A stretch of 64,000 bases of DNA. Source: Methylocaldum szegediense. Lineage in GTDB: Bacteria > Pseudomonadota > Gammaproteobacteria > Methylococcales > Methylococcaceae. Shown one piece after another: positions 8,484 through 22,940 of this stretch. Below the pieces are notes generated by a model. The model saw only the letters and a program-made list of their open reading frames with translations. It did not search any database and was not told the origin of the DNA. The stretch spans positions 2,914,001-2,978,000 of the forward strand of contig NZ_OX458333.1 in NCBI RefSeq assembly GCF_949769195.1. The letters are read 5' to 3'. Positions within the stretch are counted from its first letter, which is position 1. Each line of letters starts with the position of its first letter. The position numbers and the translations under genes are program-made.

Positions 8484-10316
8484 TTACTCCACCGTAACCG
8501 ATTTGGCTAAGTTACGAGGTTGATCCACATCGGTGCCTTTGATCAAGGCGACATGGTAGGCGAGCATCTGCAAGGGTACTGTATAGACGATAGGCGCGAC
8601 GACTTCGTCAGTCTCGGCAACGCGCAACAGATTGACGCCTGGTGCGCTATCCATAGGCACGCGCACGTCGGCGAAGACATAGAGCTCGCCGCCACGGGCT
8701 TGCACTTCCTGAAGATTGGATTTGAGTTTTTCCAAAAGCTCGTTGTTCGGAGCAACTGCCACCACCGGCATTTCGGCATCGATGAGCGCGAGCGGTCCGT
8801 GTTTGAGTTCCCCGGACGGATACGCTTCGGCATGGATATACGAGATTTCCTTCAGTTTCAGCGCACCCTCCATTGCAACCGGATAGTGGGCGCCACGGCC
8901 CAAATAGAGCGCATGCCGCTTTTCTCCGAAGCGCTCCGCCCATTGCTGGATTTCGTCTTCGAGAAGCAGGACGCGCTCGATCTGCGCCGGCAAATTTTCA
9001 AGTTCCTTGACGATCCGCGCTTCCTGCTCCGGCGGGAGCCCGTTCCGCTTGCCTAAAGCCACAACTAGGAGGAGCAGGGCTGTCAACTGCGTGGTGAAGG
9101 CTTTGGTCGACGCGACGCCGACCTCTGGGCCGGCTCGGGTCATCAGGGTCGATTCAGATTCCCGGACAATCGAGCTTTCCGGCACGTTGCAGATCGCGAG
9201 GGTATGGGCGTACCCCAACTTCTTGGCTTCCTTCAACGCCGCCAAGGTATCGGCGGTCTCGCCGGATTGTGAAATGCTGACGAATAGGGCTCCCGGCGGA
9301 ACCACATGCTTGCGGTAACGGAATTCGCTGGCCACTTCCACGCTACAGGGAAGCCCTGCGATCGACTCTATCCAGTAGCGCGCAACCATACCGGCGTGAT
9401 AACTGGTACCGCAGGCCACAATCTGCACCGATTTGATGTGGTCGAACGCCTTTTCGGCATACGGCCCGAACGCCGCGTCGAGTACTCTTCCGGCCCGAAT
9501 CCGGCCATCCAGTGTTTTTTCGATGGCCACCGGCTGCTCGTGAATTTCCTTCTGCATATAGTGGCGATATTCGCCGCGTTCCACCGCGTCCGCCGCCAAT
9601 TTGGTTTCATGGACGGGCCTTTCCACCGGATTGCCGTATCTGTCGTAGATATCGACCGTTTCCGTGGACAAATCGGCGATGTCGCCGTCTTCGAGGAAAA
9701 TAAAGCGCTGGGTTTCACCGACGAGCGCGAACACATCGGACGCGATGAAGTTCTCACTTTCGCCGAGACCGATCACCAAGGGGCTCCCGTGACGCGCGGC
9801 GACCAGCCGTTTCGGTTCGTTGATGCTGACCACCCCGATGGCATAAGCACCCTCCAGCCGTTTGCAGGTTTCTTTGACGGCCTCAAGAAGGCTCAGTCCT
9901 TTTTCCAAAAACTCGTGAATCTGGTGAACGATGACCTCCGTATCCGTATCCGAATCGAAATCGTATCCCTTTTCCTGCAGTTCCCGCCTGAGCTCTTCGT
10001 GATTTTCAATGATGCCGTTGTGAACCACGGCCACGGATTCCCGGCAGATATGAGGGTGGGCGTTACGCTCGGAGGGGATGCCATGGGTGGCCCAGCGGGT
10101 GTGGGCGATACCGACCTTGCCTTCGACCAGCGAGGTTTCCAGGGCATTTTCCAGCTCTTTGATCTTCCCTTTTCTGCGTACCCGCTGGAGCTGGGCGGAA
10201 TCGTCCAATACCGCCAGTCCCGCCGAATCATAGCCGCGATACTCCAGGCGGCGGAGTCCTTCCAACAGAACAGGGGTAACGACTCTGTGCGCAACGGCAC
10301 CAACAATACCACACAT
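8484..10316 (-). CDS. glmS: Glutamine--fructose-6-phosphate aminotransferase (isomerizing)
   Basis: This 610-residue full-length GlmS makes glucosamine-6-phosphate from fructose-6-phosphate and glutamine, the first step of UDP-GlcNAc synthesis for wall and LPS. It starts MCGIVGAV, so Cys2 is the N-terminal nucleophile of the glutaminase domain. HTRWATHG is the glutamine-site segment. Two SIS domains follow (about 285-425 and 460-600) with CGTSYHAGM and SQSGETADT. The end [11 protein letters not shown] is the canonical C-terminus. It lies four bases after glmU in the same direction; the pair is probably co-transcribed, as in many gammaproteobacteria. Confidence 0.98.
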   Translation of the reverse strand: MCGIVGAVAHRVVTPVLLEGLRRLEYRGYDSAGLAVLDDSAQLQRVRRKGKIKELENALETSLVEGKVGIAHTRWATHGIPSERNAHPHICRESVAVVHNGIIENHEELRRELQEKGYDFDSDTDTEVIVHQIHEFLEKGLSLLEAVKETCKRLEGAYAIGVVSINEPKRLVAARHGSPLVIGLGESENFIASDVFALVGETQRFIFLEDGDIADLSTETVDIYDRYGNPVERPVHETKLAADAVERGEYRHYMQKEIHEQPVAIEKTLDGRIRAGRVLDAAFGPYAEKAFDHIKSVQIVACGTSYHAGMVARYWIESIAGLPCSVEVASEFRYRKHVVPPGALFVSISQSGETADTLAALKEAKKLGYAHTLAICNVPESSIVRESESTLMTRAGPEVGVASTKAFTTQLTALLLLVVALGKRNGLPPEQEARIVKELENLPAQIERVLLLEDEIQQWAERFGEKRHALYLGRGAHYPVAMEGALKLKEISYIHAEAYPSGELKHGPLALIDAEMPVVAVAPNNELLEKLKSNLQEVQARGGELYVFADVRVPMDSAPGVNLLRVAETDEVVAPIVYTVPLQMLAYHVALIKGTDVDQPRNLAKSVTVE

Positions 10317-10320
10317 AATC

Positions 10321-11691
10321 TCAACTCCTTTTTTTAGTGGGTCGTTGCCAACCCTCGACGGTTACTTGCTTCGCTCGGCTAAGAGTCAGCGCATTTTCGG
10401 GTGCGTCCCGGGTAATCGTTGCCCCGGCACCTATGGTGGCGTTCCTGCCTATCCGCACCGGAGCGACCAATTGGGTGTCGGAACCGATGAACGCACCGTC
10501 CTCTATGATCGTTTGATGCTTATTCGCACCGTCGTAATTACAGGTGATCGTACCGGCACCGACGTTGACATCACGGCCGATGATGGTGTCGCCGATATAG
10601 CTGAGATGGTTAACTTTGGAACCATCGGCAATCACCGACTTCTTGACTTCCACGAAATTGCCGACATGGACGTGGCTTTCAATCCGTGTTTCCGGACGGA
10701 TGCGTGCGAACGGGCCGATACGGGAACTCTCACCGATGACGGCGCCTTCGATGACACAATTCGGAAGGATCTCGACGCCGTTGCCGATCTCGCTGTTCTT
10801 GATTACGCAATTGGCACCGATACGCACGTTATCGCCGATTTTCACCCGACCTTCCAGAACGACGTTGATGTCGATCTCCACGTCTCGTCCGACCGATTCG
10901 ATTTGTCCCCTTAGATCAAAGCGCGAAGGGTCGCGCAGGGTAACACCGTTCCGCATGAGGTCTTGGGCGAGTTTTCGCTGAAACACACGTTCCAGGTAAG
11001 CCAGTTGCTCACGATCGTTGACTCCTAACACCTCATCCGGATCGCGTGGTTGAACGGTTTCCACCCGAACGCCGTCGACGACAGCCATGGCGATCACATC
11101 GGTGAGGTAGTATTCGCGCTGGGCGTTGTTATTTTCCAACCGCCCGAGCCAGGTCTTGAGGTGTTTGCCTTTTATGGCGAGTATGCCAGTATTGACTTCG
11201 CGGATCTTGCGCTCGTCCTCGGTCGCATCTTTTTCCTCCACGATCTTGATTACGCGACCGCTGCCGTCTCTAACGACACGGCCATAGCCGTACGGATCGG
11301 GCAGATTGACGGTTAGTAGGCCAAGCTGGTCCGCCTGCGCAAGCGGAATCAGCTTCTCGACCGTGACCTGGCCGAGCAACGGCACATCGCCATAAAGAAT
11401 CAACACGGTGCGGGCTTCATCGATGTCGTCGGCAACCTGCATGACCGCGTGGCCGGTGCCGAGCTGTTCCCTCTGCTCGACCCAGACGACATTGAGATGC
11501 TCAAGCGTTCGAAGAACCTTCTCGCCCCCGTGGCCGTAGATCACGCTGATCTTGTCGGGGCGCAGCCTGGAAGCTAAAGCGTACACGTGTTCGAGCAGGG
11601 GCCGGTCGCCGAGCTTGTGTAGAATCTTGGGAAGTGACGAACGCATACGCGTTCCCTGGCCGGCAGCCAGAATGACGATTTCCAAAGACAT
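10321..11691 (-). CDS. glmU: Bifunctional GlcNAc-1-P uridyltransferase / GlcN-1-P acetyltransferase
   Basis: The protein is 456 residues. The N-terminal uridyltransferase domain carries [18 protein letters not shown] (residues 7-24), the nucleotide-binding signature. The C-terminal half is a left-handed beta-helix of hexapeptide repeats with the acetyltransferase active-site region [20 protein letters not shown]. The cytoplasmic trimer makes UDP-GlcNAc from the product of GlmS/GlmM. The ATG at 11691 follows a 164-base gap after atpC that includes the atp terminator, so glmU likely has its own promoter. Confidence 0.97.
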   Translation of the reverse strand: MSLEIVILAAGQGTRMRSSLPKILHKLGDRPLLEHVYALASRLRPDKISVIYGHGGEKVLRTLEHLNVVWVEQREQLGTGHAVMQVADDIDEARTVLILYGDVPLLGQVTVEKLIPLAQADQLGLLTVNLPDPYGYGRVVRDGSGRVIKIVEEKDATEDERKIREVNTGILAIKGKHLKTWLGRLENNNAQREYYLTDVIAMAVVDGVRVETVQPRDPDEVLGVNDREQLAYLERVFQRKLAQDLMRNGVTLRDPSRFDLRGQIESVGRDVEIDINVVLEGRVKIGDNVRIGANCVIKNSEIGNGVEILPNCVIEGAVIGESSRIGPFARIRPETRIESHVHVGNFVEVKKSVIADGSKVNHLSYIGDTIIGRDVNVGAGTITCNYDGANKHQTIIEDGAFIGSDTQLVAPVRIGRNATIGAGATITRDAPENALTLSRAKQVTVEGWQRPTKKRS

Positions 11692-11790
11692 CTCCCGTTT
11701 TTCCTTGTTGAAGAAGCGGAAAATAGAGACTCTAGTAGTCCTTCCGGTGAACCGGCTGGACGCTTGTATTTAATATTAACGTGAAAAAAT

Positions 11791-11840
11791 GAAAAACCCA
11801 GCAAAATAGCGGAGCAGCGCGCTCCGCACTTTGCTGGGTG
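11791..11840 (-). terminator. Rho-independent terminator of the atp operon
   Basis: ACCCAGCAAA and TTTGCTGGGT (11796-11839) form a perfect outer 10-bp stem, with an inner GGAGC/GCTCC stem. On the minus strand the hairpin is followed by TTTTTCATTTTTT. It lies 16 bases after the atpC stop codon. Confidence 0.88.
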
Positions 11841-11855
11841 AAAAAATCCCGAAAC

Positions 11856-12278
11856 TTAAGCCCGGCCTTTCCGATACTTCTCTAAGGTTCGGAGCTGCAT
11901 GACGGCCTCGGCAAGCTGTGCCTGTGCCAAGGCGTAATCGATCTTGCCGGACTTGTCCGCCAGCATCTCTTCCGCGCGCCGCTTGGCTTCTAGCGCTGCC
12001 GCTTCGTCGATATCCTTGGCGCGAACGGCGGTATCGGCCAGTATGGTCACGACGTGCGGTTGGACTTCCAGCATGCCTCCCGAAATAAAGAACAGCTGGA
12101 CATCCTGATCGTTGACCTTTACCCGTACTTCACCGGGCTTCAACCGGGTCAAGAAGGGCGCGTGCCGTGCGGCAATACCGACTTCGCCAAGCTCCGCCGG
12201 AGCCACCACCAATTCCGCGAGCCCGGAATAAATTTCCGCCTCCGCGCTCACGATGTCTACATGGATGGTCATCGCCAT
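11856..12278 (-). CDS. atpC: F1Fo ATP synthase subunit epsilon
   Basis: This 140-residue protein has a beta-sandwich N-terminal domain ([19 protein letters not shown]) and a C-terminal helical hairpin ([22 protein letters not shown]...). Epsilon is the rotor-stalk subunit of F1; it inhibits ATP hydrolysis and couples gamma to the c-ring. It is the last gene of the atp operon and is followed at once by a strong terminator. The family usually has 135-145 residues, so it is complete. Confidence 0.96.
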   Translation of the reverse strand: MAMTIHVDIVSAEAEIYSGLAELVVAPAELGEVGIAARHAPFLTRLKPGEVRVKVNDQDVQLFFISGGMLEVQPHVVTILADTAVRAKDIDEAAALEAKRRAEEMLADKSGKIDYALAQAQLAEAVMQLRTLEKYRKGRA

Positions 12279-12296
12279 ATCGCTTTTCTCTTCGAA

Positions 12297-13712
<1,416 letters not shown>

Positions 13713-13724
13713 TTAGGGATTCGC

Positions 13725-14591
13725 TTACACAGCAGCCGCGCCGCCGACGATTTCCGCGATTTCCTGGGTGATGGCCGCCTGCCTCGCCTTGTTGTAGATC
13801 AGCTGCAACTCTTTGATGAGTTTTCCGGCATTGTCGGACGCGCTTTTCATCGCGACCATTCGCGCCGCCTGCTCGCACGCATTGTTCTCGACTAAGCCTT
13901 GGAAGACGATCGATTCCACATAGCGAATCAACAACTGATCAAGCACTTCTTTGGCATCGGGCTCGTAGATGTAATCCCAGTGTTTTCTTTCCGCTTCGCT
14001 GATTTCCTCCGGCCGAATGGGAAGCAGCTGGATGAACCGCGGCTTTTGCGTCATCGTGTTGACGAATTCGTTATAAAACACGTACAGCTCATCGATCGTC
14101 CCATTCGAATATTCGTCGATCATCGTCTTGATGACGCCGATGATGTCATGCAAGTGGGGGCGGTCGCCGAGTCTCGTGACCTGAGCGATCACATTGGCAC
14201 CGATCGAGCTGAAAAATACGCTACCCTTTTGCCCGATGGTGCTGAGTACGACCGGCTTTCCTTCCGCATCCCACCCGCGCATCTGCCGCAAGGCCAATCG
14301 GAACAAATTGGCATTCAGGCCGCCACAGAGCCCTCTATCCGACGAAATCAGTATCGCTCCAATTCGATTTACCGGGCGTTGGACCGTGAACGGGTGCTTG
14401 TATTCCGGGTTCGCCTCCGCCAAATGCTTGATGATTTGGGCGATTTTCCGGGAATAAGGACGTGTTGCCTGCATCCTATCCTGCGTCTTCCTCATCTTGC
14501 TCGCTGCCACCATTTCCATGGCCCGCGTGATCTTCTGAGTATTCTTGATACTCGTGATCTTCAGACGGATTTCTTTTCCGACGGCCATCAA
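13725..14591 (-). CDS. atpG: F1Fo ATP synthase subunit gamma
   Basis: This 288-residue central-shaft subunit has an N-terminal helix ([29 protein letters not shown]) and a C-terminal helix ([29 protein letters not shown]) that form the coiled coil rotating inside the alpha3beta3 ring. The segment [17 protein letters not shown] is a family signature. The first two residues are MM, so the start may be at 14591 or 14588. It follows atpA by seven bases. Confidence 0.97.
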   Translation of the reverse strand: MMAVGKEIRLKITSIKNTQKITRAMEMVAASKMRKTQDRMQATRPYSRKIAQIIKHLAEANPEYKHPFTVQRPVNRIGAILISSDRGLCGGLNANLFRLALRQMRGWDAEGKPVVLSTIGQKGSVFFSSIGANVIAQVTRLGDRPHLHDIIGVIKTMIDEYSNGTIDELYVFYNEFVNTMTQKPRFIQLLPIRPEEISEAERKHWDYIYEPDAKEVLDQLLIRYVESIVFQGLVENNACEQAARMVAMKSASDNAGKLIKELQLIYNKARQAAITQEIAEIVGGAAAV

Positions 14592-14598
14592 TCGTTCC

Positions 14599-16140
14599 CT
14601 ACCACGTGTGGGTTTCTTTGTACTTCGTCACCGCAGCATGCAGCGCCGCCTGAATTTCGTCGTTGTAATCCCCGGTTGCGTTGATCTTTTCCATAAGATC
14701 CGCGTGTTCCGACTTCATGTAATTTTGCAGACCGTCTTCGAAGTCCTTTACTTTGTTGACCGGAACGTCGTCCAAGAAGCCTTCGTTGGCTGCGAACAGG
14801 GATACCGCGGTCTGCGCGACGCTAAACGGCGAATATTGGCTTTGTTTCATGATTTCGGTCACGCGCTGACCACGCTCGATCTGTTTACGCGTAGCCTCAT
14901 CCAAATCCGAAGCAAACTGCGCGAAAGCGGCCAACTCACGGAACTGGGCCAAATCGAGACGGACACCGCCGCCCAACTTCTTGATGATTTTCGTCTGCGC
15001 TGCACCACCGACACGCGATACCGAAAGACCCGCATTTACAGCCGGACGAACACCCGCGTTGAACAAATTAGTCTCGAGATAAATCTGACCGTCCGTGATC
15101 GAGATCACATTGGTGGGAACGAACGCCGATACGTCGCCCGCCTGGGTTTCGATGATAGGCAAGGCGGTCAGCGAACCTGTCTTTCCTTTCACCTTCCCAC
15201 CGGTCAGCTTCTCGACTTCGGCCGCGTTGATTCGGGCGGCGCGTTCCAACAAGCGCGAGTGCAGATAAAAAATGTCACCTGGATAGGCTTCGCGGCCCGG
15301 CGGGCGGCGCAGCAACAACGAAATTTGCCGGTATGCCCAAGCCTGCTTGGTCAAATCGTCGTAGATGATCAGCGCGTCTTCGCCCCGATCCCGGAAATAC
15401 TCGCCCATGGCACATCCGGCGTACGGCGCGATGAATTGCAGCGCCGCGGACTCCGAGGCCGAAGCGGCAACCACGATGGTGTGGGCCATCGCACCGTGCT
15501 CTTCGAGTTTGCGCACTACGTTGGCGATCGAAGACTGCTTTTGGCCGATGGCGACATAGATACATTTAACGCCGGTGCCTTTTTGATTGATGATGGTGTC
15601 GATCGCGATGGCGGTTTTCCCGGTCTGACGGTCGCCGATGATCAATTCGCGCTGGCCGCGGCCGATCGGAATCATGGAATCGATGGCCTTGAGTCCGGTT
15701 TGGAGCGGTTGGCTGACCGACTGTCTGGCGATCACGCCCGGTGCGATCTTTTCGATAGGGGAACGTTCTTGAGCCTCGATGGGACCTTTGCCATCGATCG
15801 GCCGACCCAAAGCGTCGACGACGCGCCCTAGCAATGCCTCGCCCACCGGAACATCCAGAATCCGCCCCGTACATTTCGCAGTATCGCCTTCGGCCAAATG
15901 CTCGTAGGAACCCAGTACTACCGCACCGACCGAATCGCGCTCCAGGTTCAGGGCCACCCCGAAGGTATTGTCTTTGAATTCGATCATTTCGCCCTGCATC
16001 ACTTCGGTCAGACCGTGGATGCGGACGATACCGTCGGTCACGCTGACGATCGTACCCTCGGTCCGGGCTTCGGCACCGATATCGAACTGCTCGATTCGCT
16101 TCTTGATAAGCTCACTGATTTCGGATGGATTCAGCTGCAT
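14599..16140 (-). CDS. atpA: F1Fo ATP synthase subunit alpha
   Basis: This 513-residue regulatory alpha subunit has Walker [19 protein letters not shown], the alpha signature [19 protein letters not shown], and the usual N-terminus [19 protein letters not shown] that contacts delta. It binds non-catalytic nucleotides and completes the catalytic sites. The length equals the standard 513 residues of gammaproteobacteria. Confidence 0.98.
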   Translation of the reverse strand: MQLNPSEISELIKKRIEQFDIGAEARTEGTIVSVTDGIVRIHGLTEVMQGEMIEFKDNTFGVALNLERDSVGAVVLGSYEHLAEGDTAKCTGRILDVPVGEALLGRVVDALGRPIDGKGPIEAQERSPIEKIAPGVIARQSVSQPLQTGLKAIDSMIPIGRGQRELIIGDRQTGKTAIAIDTIINQKGTGVKCIYVAIGQKQSSIANVVRKLEEHGAMAHTIVVAASASESAALQFIAPYAGCAMGEYFRDRGEDALIIYDDLTKQAWAYRQISLLLRRPPGREAYPGDIFYLHSRLLERAARINAAEVEKLTGGKVKGKTGSLTALPIIETQAGDVSAFVPTNVISITDGQIYLETNLFNAGVRPAVNAGLSVSRVGGAAQTKIIKKLGGGVRLDLAQFRELAAFAQFASDLDEATRKQIERGQRVTEIMKQSQYSPFSVAQTAVSLFAANEGFLDDVPVNKVKDFEDGLQNYMKSEHADLMEKINATGDYNDEIQAALHAAVTKYKETHTW

Positions 16141-16153
16141 GATTCTTCTCGCT

Positions 16154-16690
16154 TTAAGTCCAGAGTCTCTTTGCTAATCGTTCAACCTGGCCGCGGATGG
16201 ATGCGTCGATCACGCGGTCACCCGCCTTGATGTAGACACCGCCGATCAAAGATGGATCGACCGCGACGCGCAAACGGGCCTTCCTCTGTAGGACTCGTTC
16301 CAGTACCGAGGATAACCGGGCCTGCTCGGCTTCTTTCAAGGGAAAGGCCGTACTGACGTCGACGTCGATGTAGCCCTCGTCGTCAGCCTTGTACTGATTG
16401 AAAAGTTCGGCGATGTACTTGATCAGGCCAAGCCGGCGATTGTGAATCAGCAGCCGAACGAAATTTTGCGCTTCGGTATCCAGGTGATCTTTGCAGAGAT
16501 CGAGAAAAGCTTCCGTAAACTGCTCGCGGTTCGCTTTAGGATTGGCCGCGGCTTTGGCTAGCTGCTCGTTTTCCATGAGCATAGTGACGAAAGCGAGCGC
16601 GTCGCTCCATTTTTCAGCCGTTCCCGTTTCTTTGGCCCTCTTGTAAACCGCAACGGCATAAGGCCTCGCCAACGTCGCTAACTCGCCCAT
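16154..16690 (-). CDS. atpH: F1Fo ATP synthase subunit delta
   Basis: This 178-residue delta (OSCP) subunit has an N-terminal helical domain ([18 protein letters not shown]) and a C-terminal part with the family segment [28 protein letters not shown]. It links the top of F1 to the b-subunit stator. Its ATG overlaps the stop codon of atpF by one base, as usual for translationally coupled atpF-atpH. Confidence 0.96.
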   Translation of the reverse strand: MGELATLARPYAVAVYKRAKETGTAEKWSDALAFVTMLMENEQLAKAAANPKANREQFTEAFLDLCKDHLDTEAQNFVRLLIHNRRLGLIKYIAELFNQYKADDEGYIDVDVSTAFPLKEAEQARLSSVLERVLQRKARLRVAVDPSLIGGVYIKAGDRVIDASIRGQVERLAKRLWT

Positions 16691-17169
16691 TATGCCTGAC
16701 CCAACTGCTTATCGAGGTTGTCGATGATTTCCCGATGCTTTTTCTGATCCACTTCCTTCTGCAAAATTTGCTCGGCTGCGGCTACGGCCAGGGTTGCGAC
16801 TTGTTGGCGCAATCCTTCTTTCGCCTGTTGCAACTCGCGCTCAATCTCGGCTTTAGCGGCGGCGATGATTCGCTCGCCTTCTTCCTTGGCCGTTTGCTTG
16901 GATTCCTCGACGACTTCGTTGGCGCGCTTTTGCGCGAGGTTCACGATCTCCGCCGCCTGATCCTTAGCTTCCCGCAACAAAGCGGTTGCGCGTTTTTCGG
17001 CCAACTCCATTTCATGCTTGCCTTTCTCAGCCGAAGCGAGACCGTCGGCAATCTTTTTCTTGCGCTCTTCCAGGGCTTGCATCAAAGGCGGCCACACGTA
17101 CTTCATGGTGAACCACACCAGAAGCGCAAATGTGATCATCTGGCCGATCAGAGTGGCGTTAATACTCAC
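16690..17169 (-). CDS. atpF: F1Fo ATP synthase subunit b
   Basis: This 159-residue stator subunit has a single N-terminal membrane helix ([25 protein letters not shown]). A long Ala/Glu/Lys-rich coiled coil follows over the rest of the protein, dimerising and reaching up to delta. Length and features are standard for class b; only one b gene is present, as expected for a homodimeric stator in gammaproteobacteria. Confidence 0.96.
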   Translation of the reverse strand: MSINATLIGQMITFALLVWFTMKYVWPPLMQALEERKKKIADGLASAEKGKHEMELAEKRATALLREAKDQAAEIVNLAQKRANEVVEESKQTAKEEGERIIAAAKAEIERELQQAKEGLRQQVATLAVAAAEQILQKEVDQKKHREIIDNLDKQLGQA

Positions 17170-17221
17170 AGCGCTTTCCCCTTTGGTTATTTGCCGTTAA
17201 AGCGTCGCAACCGCGGCTTGC

Positions 17222-18702
<1,481 letters not shown>

Positions 18703-18743
18703 CGAGGGCCCTCAAATAAAAACCCTCACAGAAAAGCTGTCGA

Positions 18744-18772
18744 ATGATAACAATCGAAACGTTGAAGATCAA
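18744..18772 (-). promoter_or_regulatory. Predicted sigma70 promoter of the atp operon
   Basis: On the minus strand TTGATC (18772-18767) and TATCAT (18749-18744) are separated by 17 bases; four and five of six positions match consensus. It lies in the 80-base parB-atpI gap and would start transcription near 18737, giving a short leader before atpI. Confidence 0.5.
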
Positions 18773-18782
18773 CGCTGCATGT

Positions 18783-19628
18783 TTATTTCAAACGGTCGAG
18801 CACGCCCTCGAGTTGATCCAAGCTATCGTAGTGGATGACCAGTTGGCCTGAGCCTTTCTTGCCGTGCTTGATCGACACGGGAGCTCCGATTCGTGTGGCT
18901 ATACGCTCTTCGAGCCGGCGAATGTCGGGATCCTTGACCTCCGGTTTCTTGGCCTTTTGTCCATCCCGCAATCTTTGGATAAGCAATTCGGTCGCGCGAA
19001 CGCTCAACTTCGCTCCGGCGACTTTACGTGCGACTTCGGCTTGAAGCTGAAATTCCAATCCGAGTATCGCGCGGGCATGCCCCATTTCAATGGCGCCGGT
19101 GAGCAGCAAATGCTTGGCCTCGGGATGAAGGTCGTTCAAGCGGAGTAAGTTGGTGACGGTTGCCCTGGATTTGCCGACTGCGTCCGCGACTTGCTGGTGG
19201 GTCATTTCGAATTCTTCGAGCAGTCGTTTGAGGGCTTCCGCCTCTTCTAGGGGATTCAGGTCCTCCCGCTGAATATTTTCAATGAGGGCGATGGCCAGGG
19301 CAGCCTGATCGGTAACCTCGCGCACGACAACCGGTAAATCGTGCAACCCCGCCAATTGAGCGGCACGCCAGCGTCGCTCGCCAGCGATGATTTCATACTG
19401 GCTGTCGCCCAGGGATCTGACCACCACCGGTTGAACCACGCCCTGGGCACTGATCGAGTCCGCCAACTCTTGAAGCCGCGCCGGATCGATGTCTTTGCGC
19501 GGCTGAAAGCGATTCGGCCTGAGTTGATCGATGGGGAGCATTCTGAGCCTTTCCGTCTCCTTTTCCAGCTTGGCCCCGCTCAACAGGACATCGAGGCCGC
19601 GGCCGAGTCCTCGTCTTTTTGCCGTCAT
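18783..19628 (-). CDS. parB: Chromosome-partitioning protein ParB
   Basis: The protein is 281 residues. It has an N-terminal ParA-interaction region (RRGLGRGLDVLLSG), a ParB/Srx CTPase-type domain with the GERRWRAAQ box, a helix-turn-helix (MTHQQVADAVGKSRATVTNLLRL) that reads parS, and a C-terminal dimerisation domain ending LEGVLDRLK. Together with ParA it segregates the origin region. No canonical parS site (GTTTCACGTGAAAC-like) was noticed in this window. Confidence 0.97.
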   Translation of the reverse strand: MTAKRRGLGRGLDVLLSGAKLEKETERLRMLPIDQLRPNRFQPRKDIDPARLQELADSISAQGVVQPVVVRSLGDSQYEIIAGERRWRAAQLAGLHDLPVVVREVTDQAALAIALIENIQREDLNPLEEAEALKRLLEEFEMTHQQVADAVGKSRATVTNLLRLNDLHPEAKHLLLTGAIEMGHARAILGLEFQLQAEVARKVAGAKLSVRATELLIQRLRDGQKAKKPEVKDPDIRRLEERIATRIGAPVSIKHGKKGSGQLVIHYDSLDQLEGVLDRLK

Positions 19629-19637
19629 GATTCGAAT

Positions 19638-20432
19638 TTATTGGAGGATTGAAGGGATTTTCGGCGATTTTTGATTGCGCCGGACGATTTCTCCGGCCAA
19701 GGCTAGATAGGCTATCGCTCCCCGTGAGGACTTGTCGTACTTCATAACGGGCAAACCGTGGCTCGGAGCTTCGGCTAGCCGGATATTGCGGGGGATGATA
19801 GTACGGAAGACGTTATCGCTGAAATGCGCGATCAATTGCGCGGACACATCGTTGGCCAATCGGCTGCGGGGATCGTACATGGTTCGAAGCAGCCCCTCGA
19901 TGCGGAGGTCGGGATTGACCGAGTCGCGGATATTTCCAAGTGTGTCCATGAGATCCGAAAGTCCTTCCAAGGCGTAATACTCGCACTGCATCGGGATCAA
20001 CACGCTGTCGGCGGCGACCAGGGCGTTGAGCGTCAGTACGTTAAGCGACGGGGGGCAGTCGATGAGGATGAACTGGTATTCCCCGCGACAGCTCTTGAGC
20101 GCCTCGGCAAGCGCGCGTTCTTTGTTCGGCTGCTTCATCAGCTCCACCTGCGCGGCGGTAAGATCGGCATTCCCCGGGAGCAAATCGATTCCAAGCTCGG
20201 TCAGCGACGTGATCGCTTCACGCACTGTTGCCTGTCGGATGAGGACGTCGTACGACGAGACCTTGAGACCTTTCTTGTCCACGCCCAATCCCATCGTCGT
20301 ATTGCCTTGCGGATCCAGATCTACTAGTAAAACGCGATGCTTGATCGCCGCCAAAGATGCAGCCAGGTTGATGCTGGTGGTCGTTTTTCCCACCCCCCCT
20401 TTTTGGTTGGCTACCGCGATAATCTTGCCCAT
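19638..20432 (-). CDS. parA: Chromosome-partitioning ATPase ParA (Soj type)
   Basis: This 264-residue ATPase opens MGKIIAVANQKGGVGKTTTSINLA, the deviant Walker A motif of ParA/MinD ATPases. It also has the Walker A' region DLDPQGNTTMGLG and the Walker B-like FILIDCPPSLN. It has no N-terminal DNA-binding extension, which marks it as a chromosomal Soj/ParA rather than a type Ia plasmid ParA. It sits directly after rsmG and nine bases before parB. Confidence 0.97.
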   Translation of the reverse strand: MGKIIAVANQKGGVGKTTTSINLAASLAAIKHRVLLVDLDPQGNTTMGLGVDKKGLKVSSYDVLIRQATVREAITSLTELGIDLLPGNADLTAAQVELMKQPNKERALAEALKSCRGEYQFILIDCPPSLNVLTLNALVAADSVLIPMQCEYYALEGLSDLMDTLGNIRDSVNPDLRIEGLLRTMYDPRSRLANDVSAQLIAHFSDNVFRTIIPRNIRLAEAPSHGLPVMKYDKSSRGAIAYLALAGEIVRRNQKSPKIPSILQ

Positions 20433-20439
20433 GGTTTCC

Positions 20440-21060
20440 TCAACCGATAGCTATTTCGACCAAATGACGTTCAACGTCCAGGCCCGGAATCGTCAACTTG
20501 TGCGTCCTAACCGTGCAGTGCTTTACAGACTGGACTTCCTTTTCCGGCAACTGGCCTTTCTGCGCCAATATCACACCCCGAGGAATCAACAATCTTCTCG
20601 TTTTGGCCAATATGTCGGCAAGGCTCGCATAAGCCCTAGTGACTACCGTATCGAAGGCGCGTTCCGGACGGTAATCTTCCACCCGCGTGGTGATCACCTC
20701 CACGTTGGGCAAGCCCAATTCGATCACCGCCTGCTGTACGAACCGGGTTTTCTTCGCATTGCTGTCCAAAAGAACGAAATGTCGACTTCCGCTCATGATG
20801 GCCAAGGGAATCCCCGGCAGACCGGCACCGGTTCCGACGTCGATAATCCGCTCACCCCGGAGATACGGCCAAACCGTAAGGGAGTCAAGTAGATGCAAGT
20901 CCACTCCGGTCCGAAGGTCGCGGATAGCCGTCAAGTTGTACACCCGATTCCATTTGTCAATTAGGCGCAAAAAGGCCAAAAGTTTTCGTTGCTGCTCCTG
21001 CGTGGACGGTATGTCTAACGCGCTGATTCCTTCGGAAAGCCGTATGCCAAGGTCATCCAC
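20440..21060 (-). CDS. rsmG: 16S rRNA (guanine-527-N7)-methyltransferase
   Basis: This 206-residue enzyme, formerly GidB, has a class I SAM-binding motif IDVGTGAGLPGIPLAI followed by LLDSNAKKTRFVQQA. RsmG methylates G527 of 16S rRNA in the decoding-site region; loss gives low-level streptomycin resistance in other bacteria. It starts five bases after mnmG, keeping the conserved gidA-gidB order, and parA follows eight bases later. Confidence 0.97.
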   Translation of the reverse strand: MDDLGIRLSEGISALDIPSTQEQQRKLLAFLRLIDKWNRVYNLTAIRDLRTGVDLHLLDSLTVWPYLRGERIIDVGTGAGLPGIPLAIMSGSRHFVLLDSNAKKTRFVQQAVIELGLPNVEVITTRVEDYRPERAFDTVVTRAYASLADILAKTRRLLIPRGVILAQKGQLPEKEVQSVKHCTVRTHKLTIPGLDVERHLVEIAIG

Positions 21061-21065
21061 TTCGT

Positions 21066-22940
21066 TCAGGCGCTTTTCTTCTTGAGGTGGACCAACAACA
21101 ACGAAATCGCGGCCGGCGTAACGCCCGGAATTCGGGCCGCCTGTCCGATAGTCTCCGGACGTTGCAGCTTAAGCTTTTCCCGGACCTCGTTGGACAGCCC
21201 AACCACGTTCTGATAATCGAGATCCTCCGGCAAACGCCAATGATCGTAACGGCGCGAGCGTTCGATCTCCGCCTGCTGGCGATCGATGTAGCCTTGGTAC
21301 TTCGCTTGAATTTCGACTTGGTCGAGCACTTGCTCGTTTTCTTCCTCGGCCAAGCGGGCGAATAGCGCCTTGAGATGCTCGATGCGAATCTCCGGGCGCC
21401 GCAGCAGCTCGAGTAAGGTGGAGTCGTGCGCCAATGGCGCGCTCAGGAATGGGCTTATGGCTTCCGCTTCCGCCGTATTCGGTCTGACATAATGCTTCGC
21501 CAGACCCGTCTGAATCTCGGCAATCGCCTGCTGCTTCGTTTCGAATGCACGCCAGCGCTCATCGTCTACCAATCCCAGTTCACGGCCTTTGGCGGTCAGA
21601 CGCAGATCGGCGTTGTCCTCTCGGAGCAGCAAACGGTACTCCGCTCGGCTGGTGAACATGCGATAGGGTTCGCTGGTGCCGCGGGTGATGAGATCGTCGA
21701 TTAACACCCCGATATAAGCCTCGTCGCGGGTGGGCGACCAAGGTTCCAATTCCTTCGCCTTGCGCGCGGCGTTGAGCCCGGCGATCAAGCCTTGCGCGGC
21801 GGCTTCCTCGTACCCCGTCGTGCCGTTGATCTGTCCGGCGAAGAACAAATTCTCGATGTACTTGGTTTCGAGCGAGGACTTCAAATCGCGCGGATCGAAG
21901 AAATCGTATTCGATGGCATAGCCCGGACGCGTGATATGGGCGTTTTCGAAACCGCGAATAGACCTCACCAGCTCGTACTGCACGTCAAACGGCAAACTGG
22001 TCGATATACCGTTCGGATAAATTTCGTGGGTGTCGAGTCCTTCCGGTTCGACGAAAATCTGGTGCGAATCCCTTTCCGCAAACCGCACAATCTTGTCCTC
22101 GATGGACGGACAATAGCGCGGTCCGACACCTTCAATGACGCCGGCGTACATCGGCGAGCGGTCGAGGCTGGAACGGATGATATCGTGCGTCCTTTCGTTG
22201 GTACGAGTAATGAAGCAGGACACTTGGCGGGGGTGCTCCTCGCGCCTGCCGAGAAACGAAAACACCGGCACGGGCTCGTCGCCGCGCTGCTCCTGCATAA
22301 CTGTGTAATCAATGCTTCGCCCGTCGATGCGCGGCGGCGTACCGGTCTTCAGCCGACCGACCCGAAATGGCAGGTCCCGCAAACGCGCCGCCAAAGCGTT
22401 CGAGGGCGGATCGCCCGCCCGGCCGCCTTCATAGTTTTCAAGACCGATGTGAATCCGGCCGCCAAGAAAGGTGCCAACCGTGAGAACCACGGCGCGCGCC
22501 TTGAACTTAAGCCCGATCTGCGTGACGACGCCAGCTGCGCGGTGGTTTTCCACGATCAAGTCAGAGACCGTTTGCTGAAACAAGGTCAGGTTGGGCTGGG
22601 TTTCCAGCGCTCGCCGCACGGCCTGTTTGTAAAGCACGCGGTCCGCTTGGGCGCGAGTTGCCCGCACCGCCGGACCTTTGCTGGCATTCAGCACACGGAA
22701 CTGGATCCCGGCGCGATCCGCCGCACGGGCCATCAGGCCGCCGAGAGCATCGATCTCCTTCACCAAATGTCCTTTGCCGATTCCCCCGATAGCGGGATTG
22801 CAGCTCATCTGGCCGAGGGTCTCGATGTTCTGGGTGAGCAGCAGCGTCTTGGAGCCGGTTCGGGCGGCCGCCAACGCCGCCTCCGTACCGGCGTGTCCGC
22901 CACCGACCACGATGACGTCGAATTCGGTGGAAAAATGCAT
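21066..22940 (-). CDS. mnmG: tRNA uridine-5-carboxymethylaminomethyl modification enzyme MnmG
   Basis: This 624-residue FAD protein (GidA) has dinucleotide-binding motif [21 protein letters not shown] at residues 9-29, the [17 protein letters not shown] segment, and the C-terminal helical domain that binds MnmE and tRNA. With MnmE it makes cmnm5U at the wobble position. It is the first gene of the mnmG-rsmG-parA-parB set. Its usual partner mnmE is not in the window, and a decayed segment lies upstream instead. Confidence 0.98.
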   Translation of the reverse strand: MHFSTEFDVIVVGGGHAGTEAALAAARTGSKTLLLTQNIETLGQMSCNPAIGGIGKGHLVKEIDALGGLMARAADRAGIQFRVLNASKGPAVRATRAQADRVLYKQAVRRALETQPNLTLFQQTVSDLIVENHRAAGVVTQIGLKFKARAVVLTVGTFLGGRIHIGLENYEGGRAGDPPSNALAARLRDLPFRVGRLKTGTPPRIDGRSIDYTVMQEQRGDEPVPVFSFLGRREEHPRQVSCFITRTNERTHDIIRSSLDRSPMYAGVIEGVGPRYCPSIEDKIVRFAERDSHQIFVEPEGLDTHEIYPNGISTSLPFDVQYELVRSIRGFENAHITRPGYAIEYDFFDPRDLKSSLETKYIENLFFAGQINGTTGYEEAAAQGLIAGLNAARKAKELEPWSPTRDEAYIGVLIDDLITRGTSEPYRMFTSRAEYRLLLREDNADLRLTAKGRELGLVDDERWRAFETKQQAIAEIQTGLAKHYVRPNTAEAEAISPFLSAPLAHDSTLLELLRRPEIRIEHLKALFARLAEEENEQVLDQVEIQAKYQGYIDRQQAEIERSRRYDHWRLPEDLDYQNVVGLSNEVREKLKLQRPETIGQAARIPGVTPAAISLLLVHLKKKSA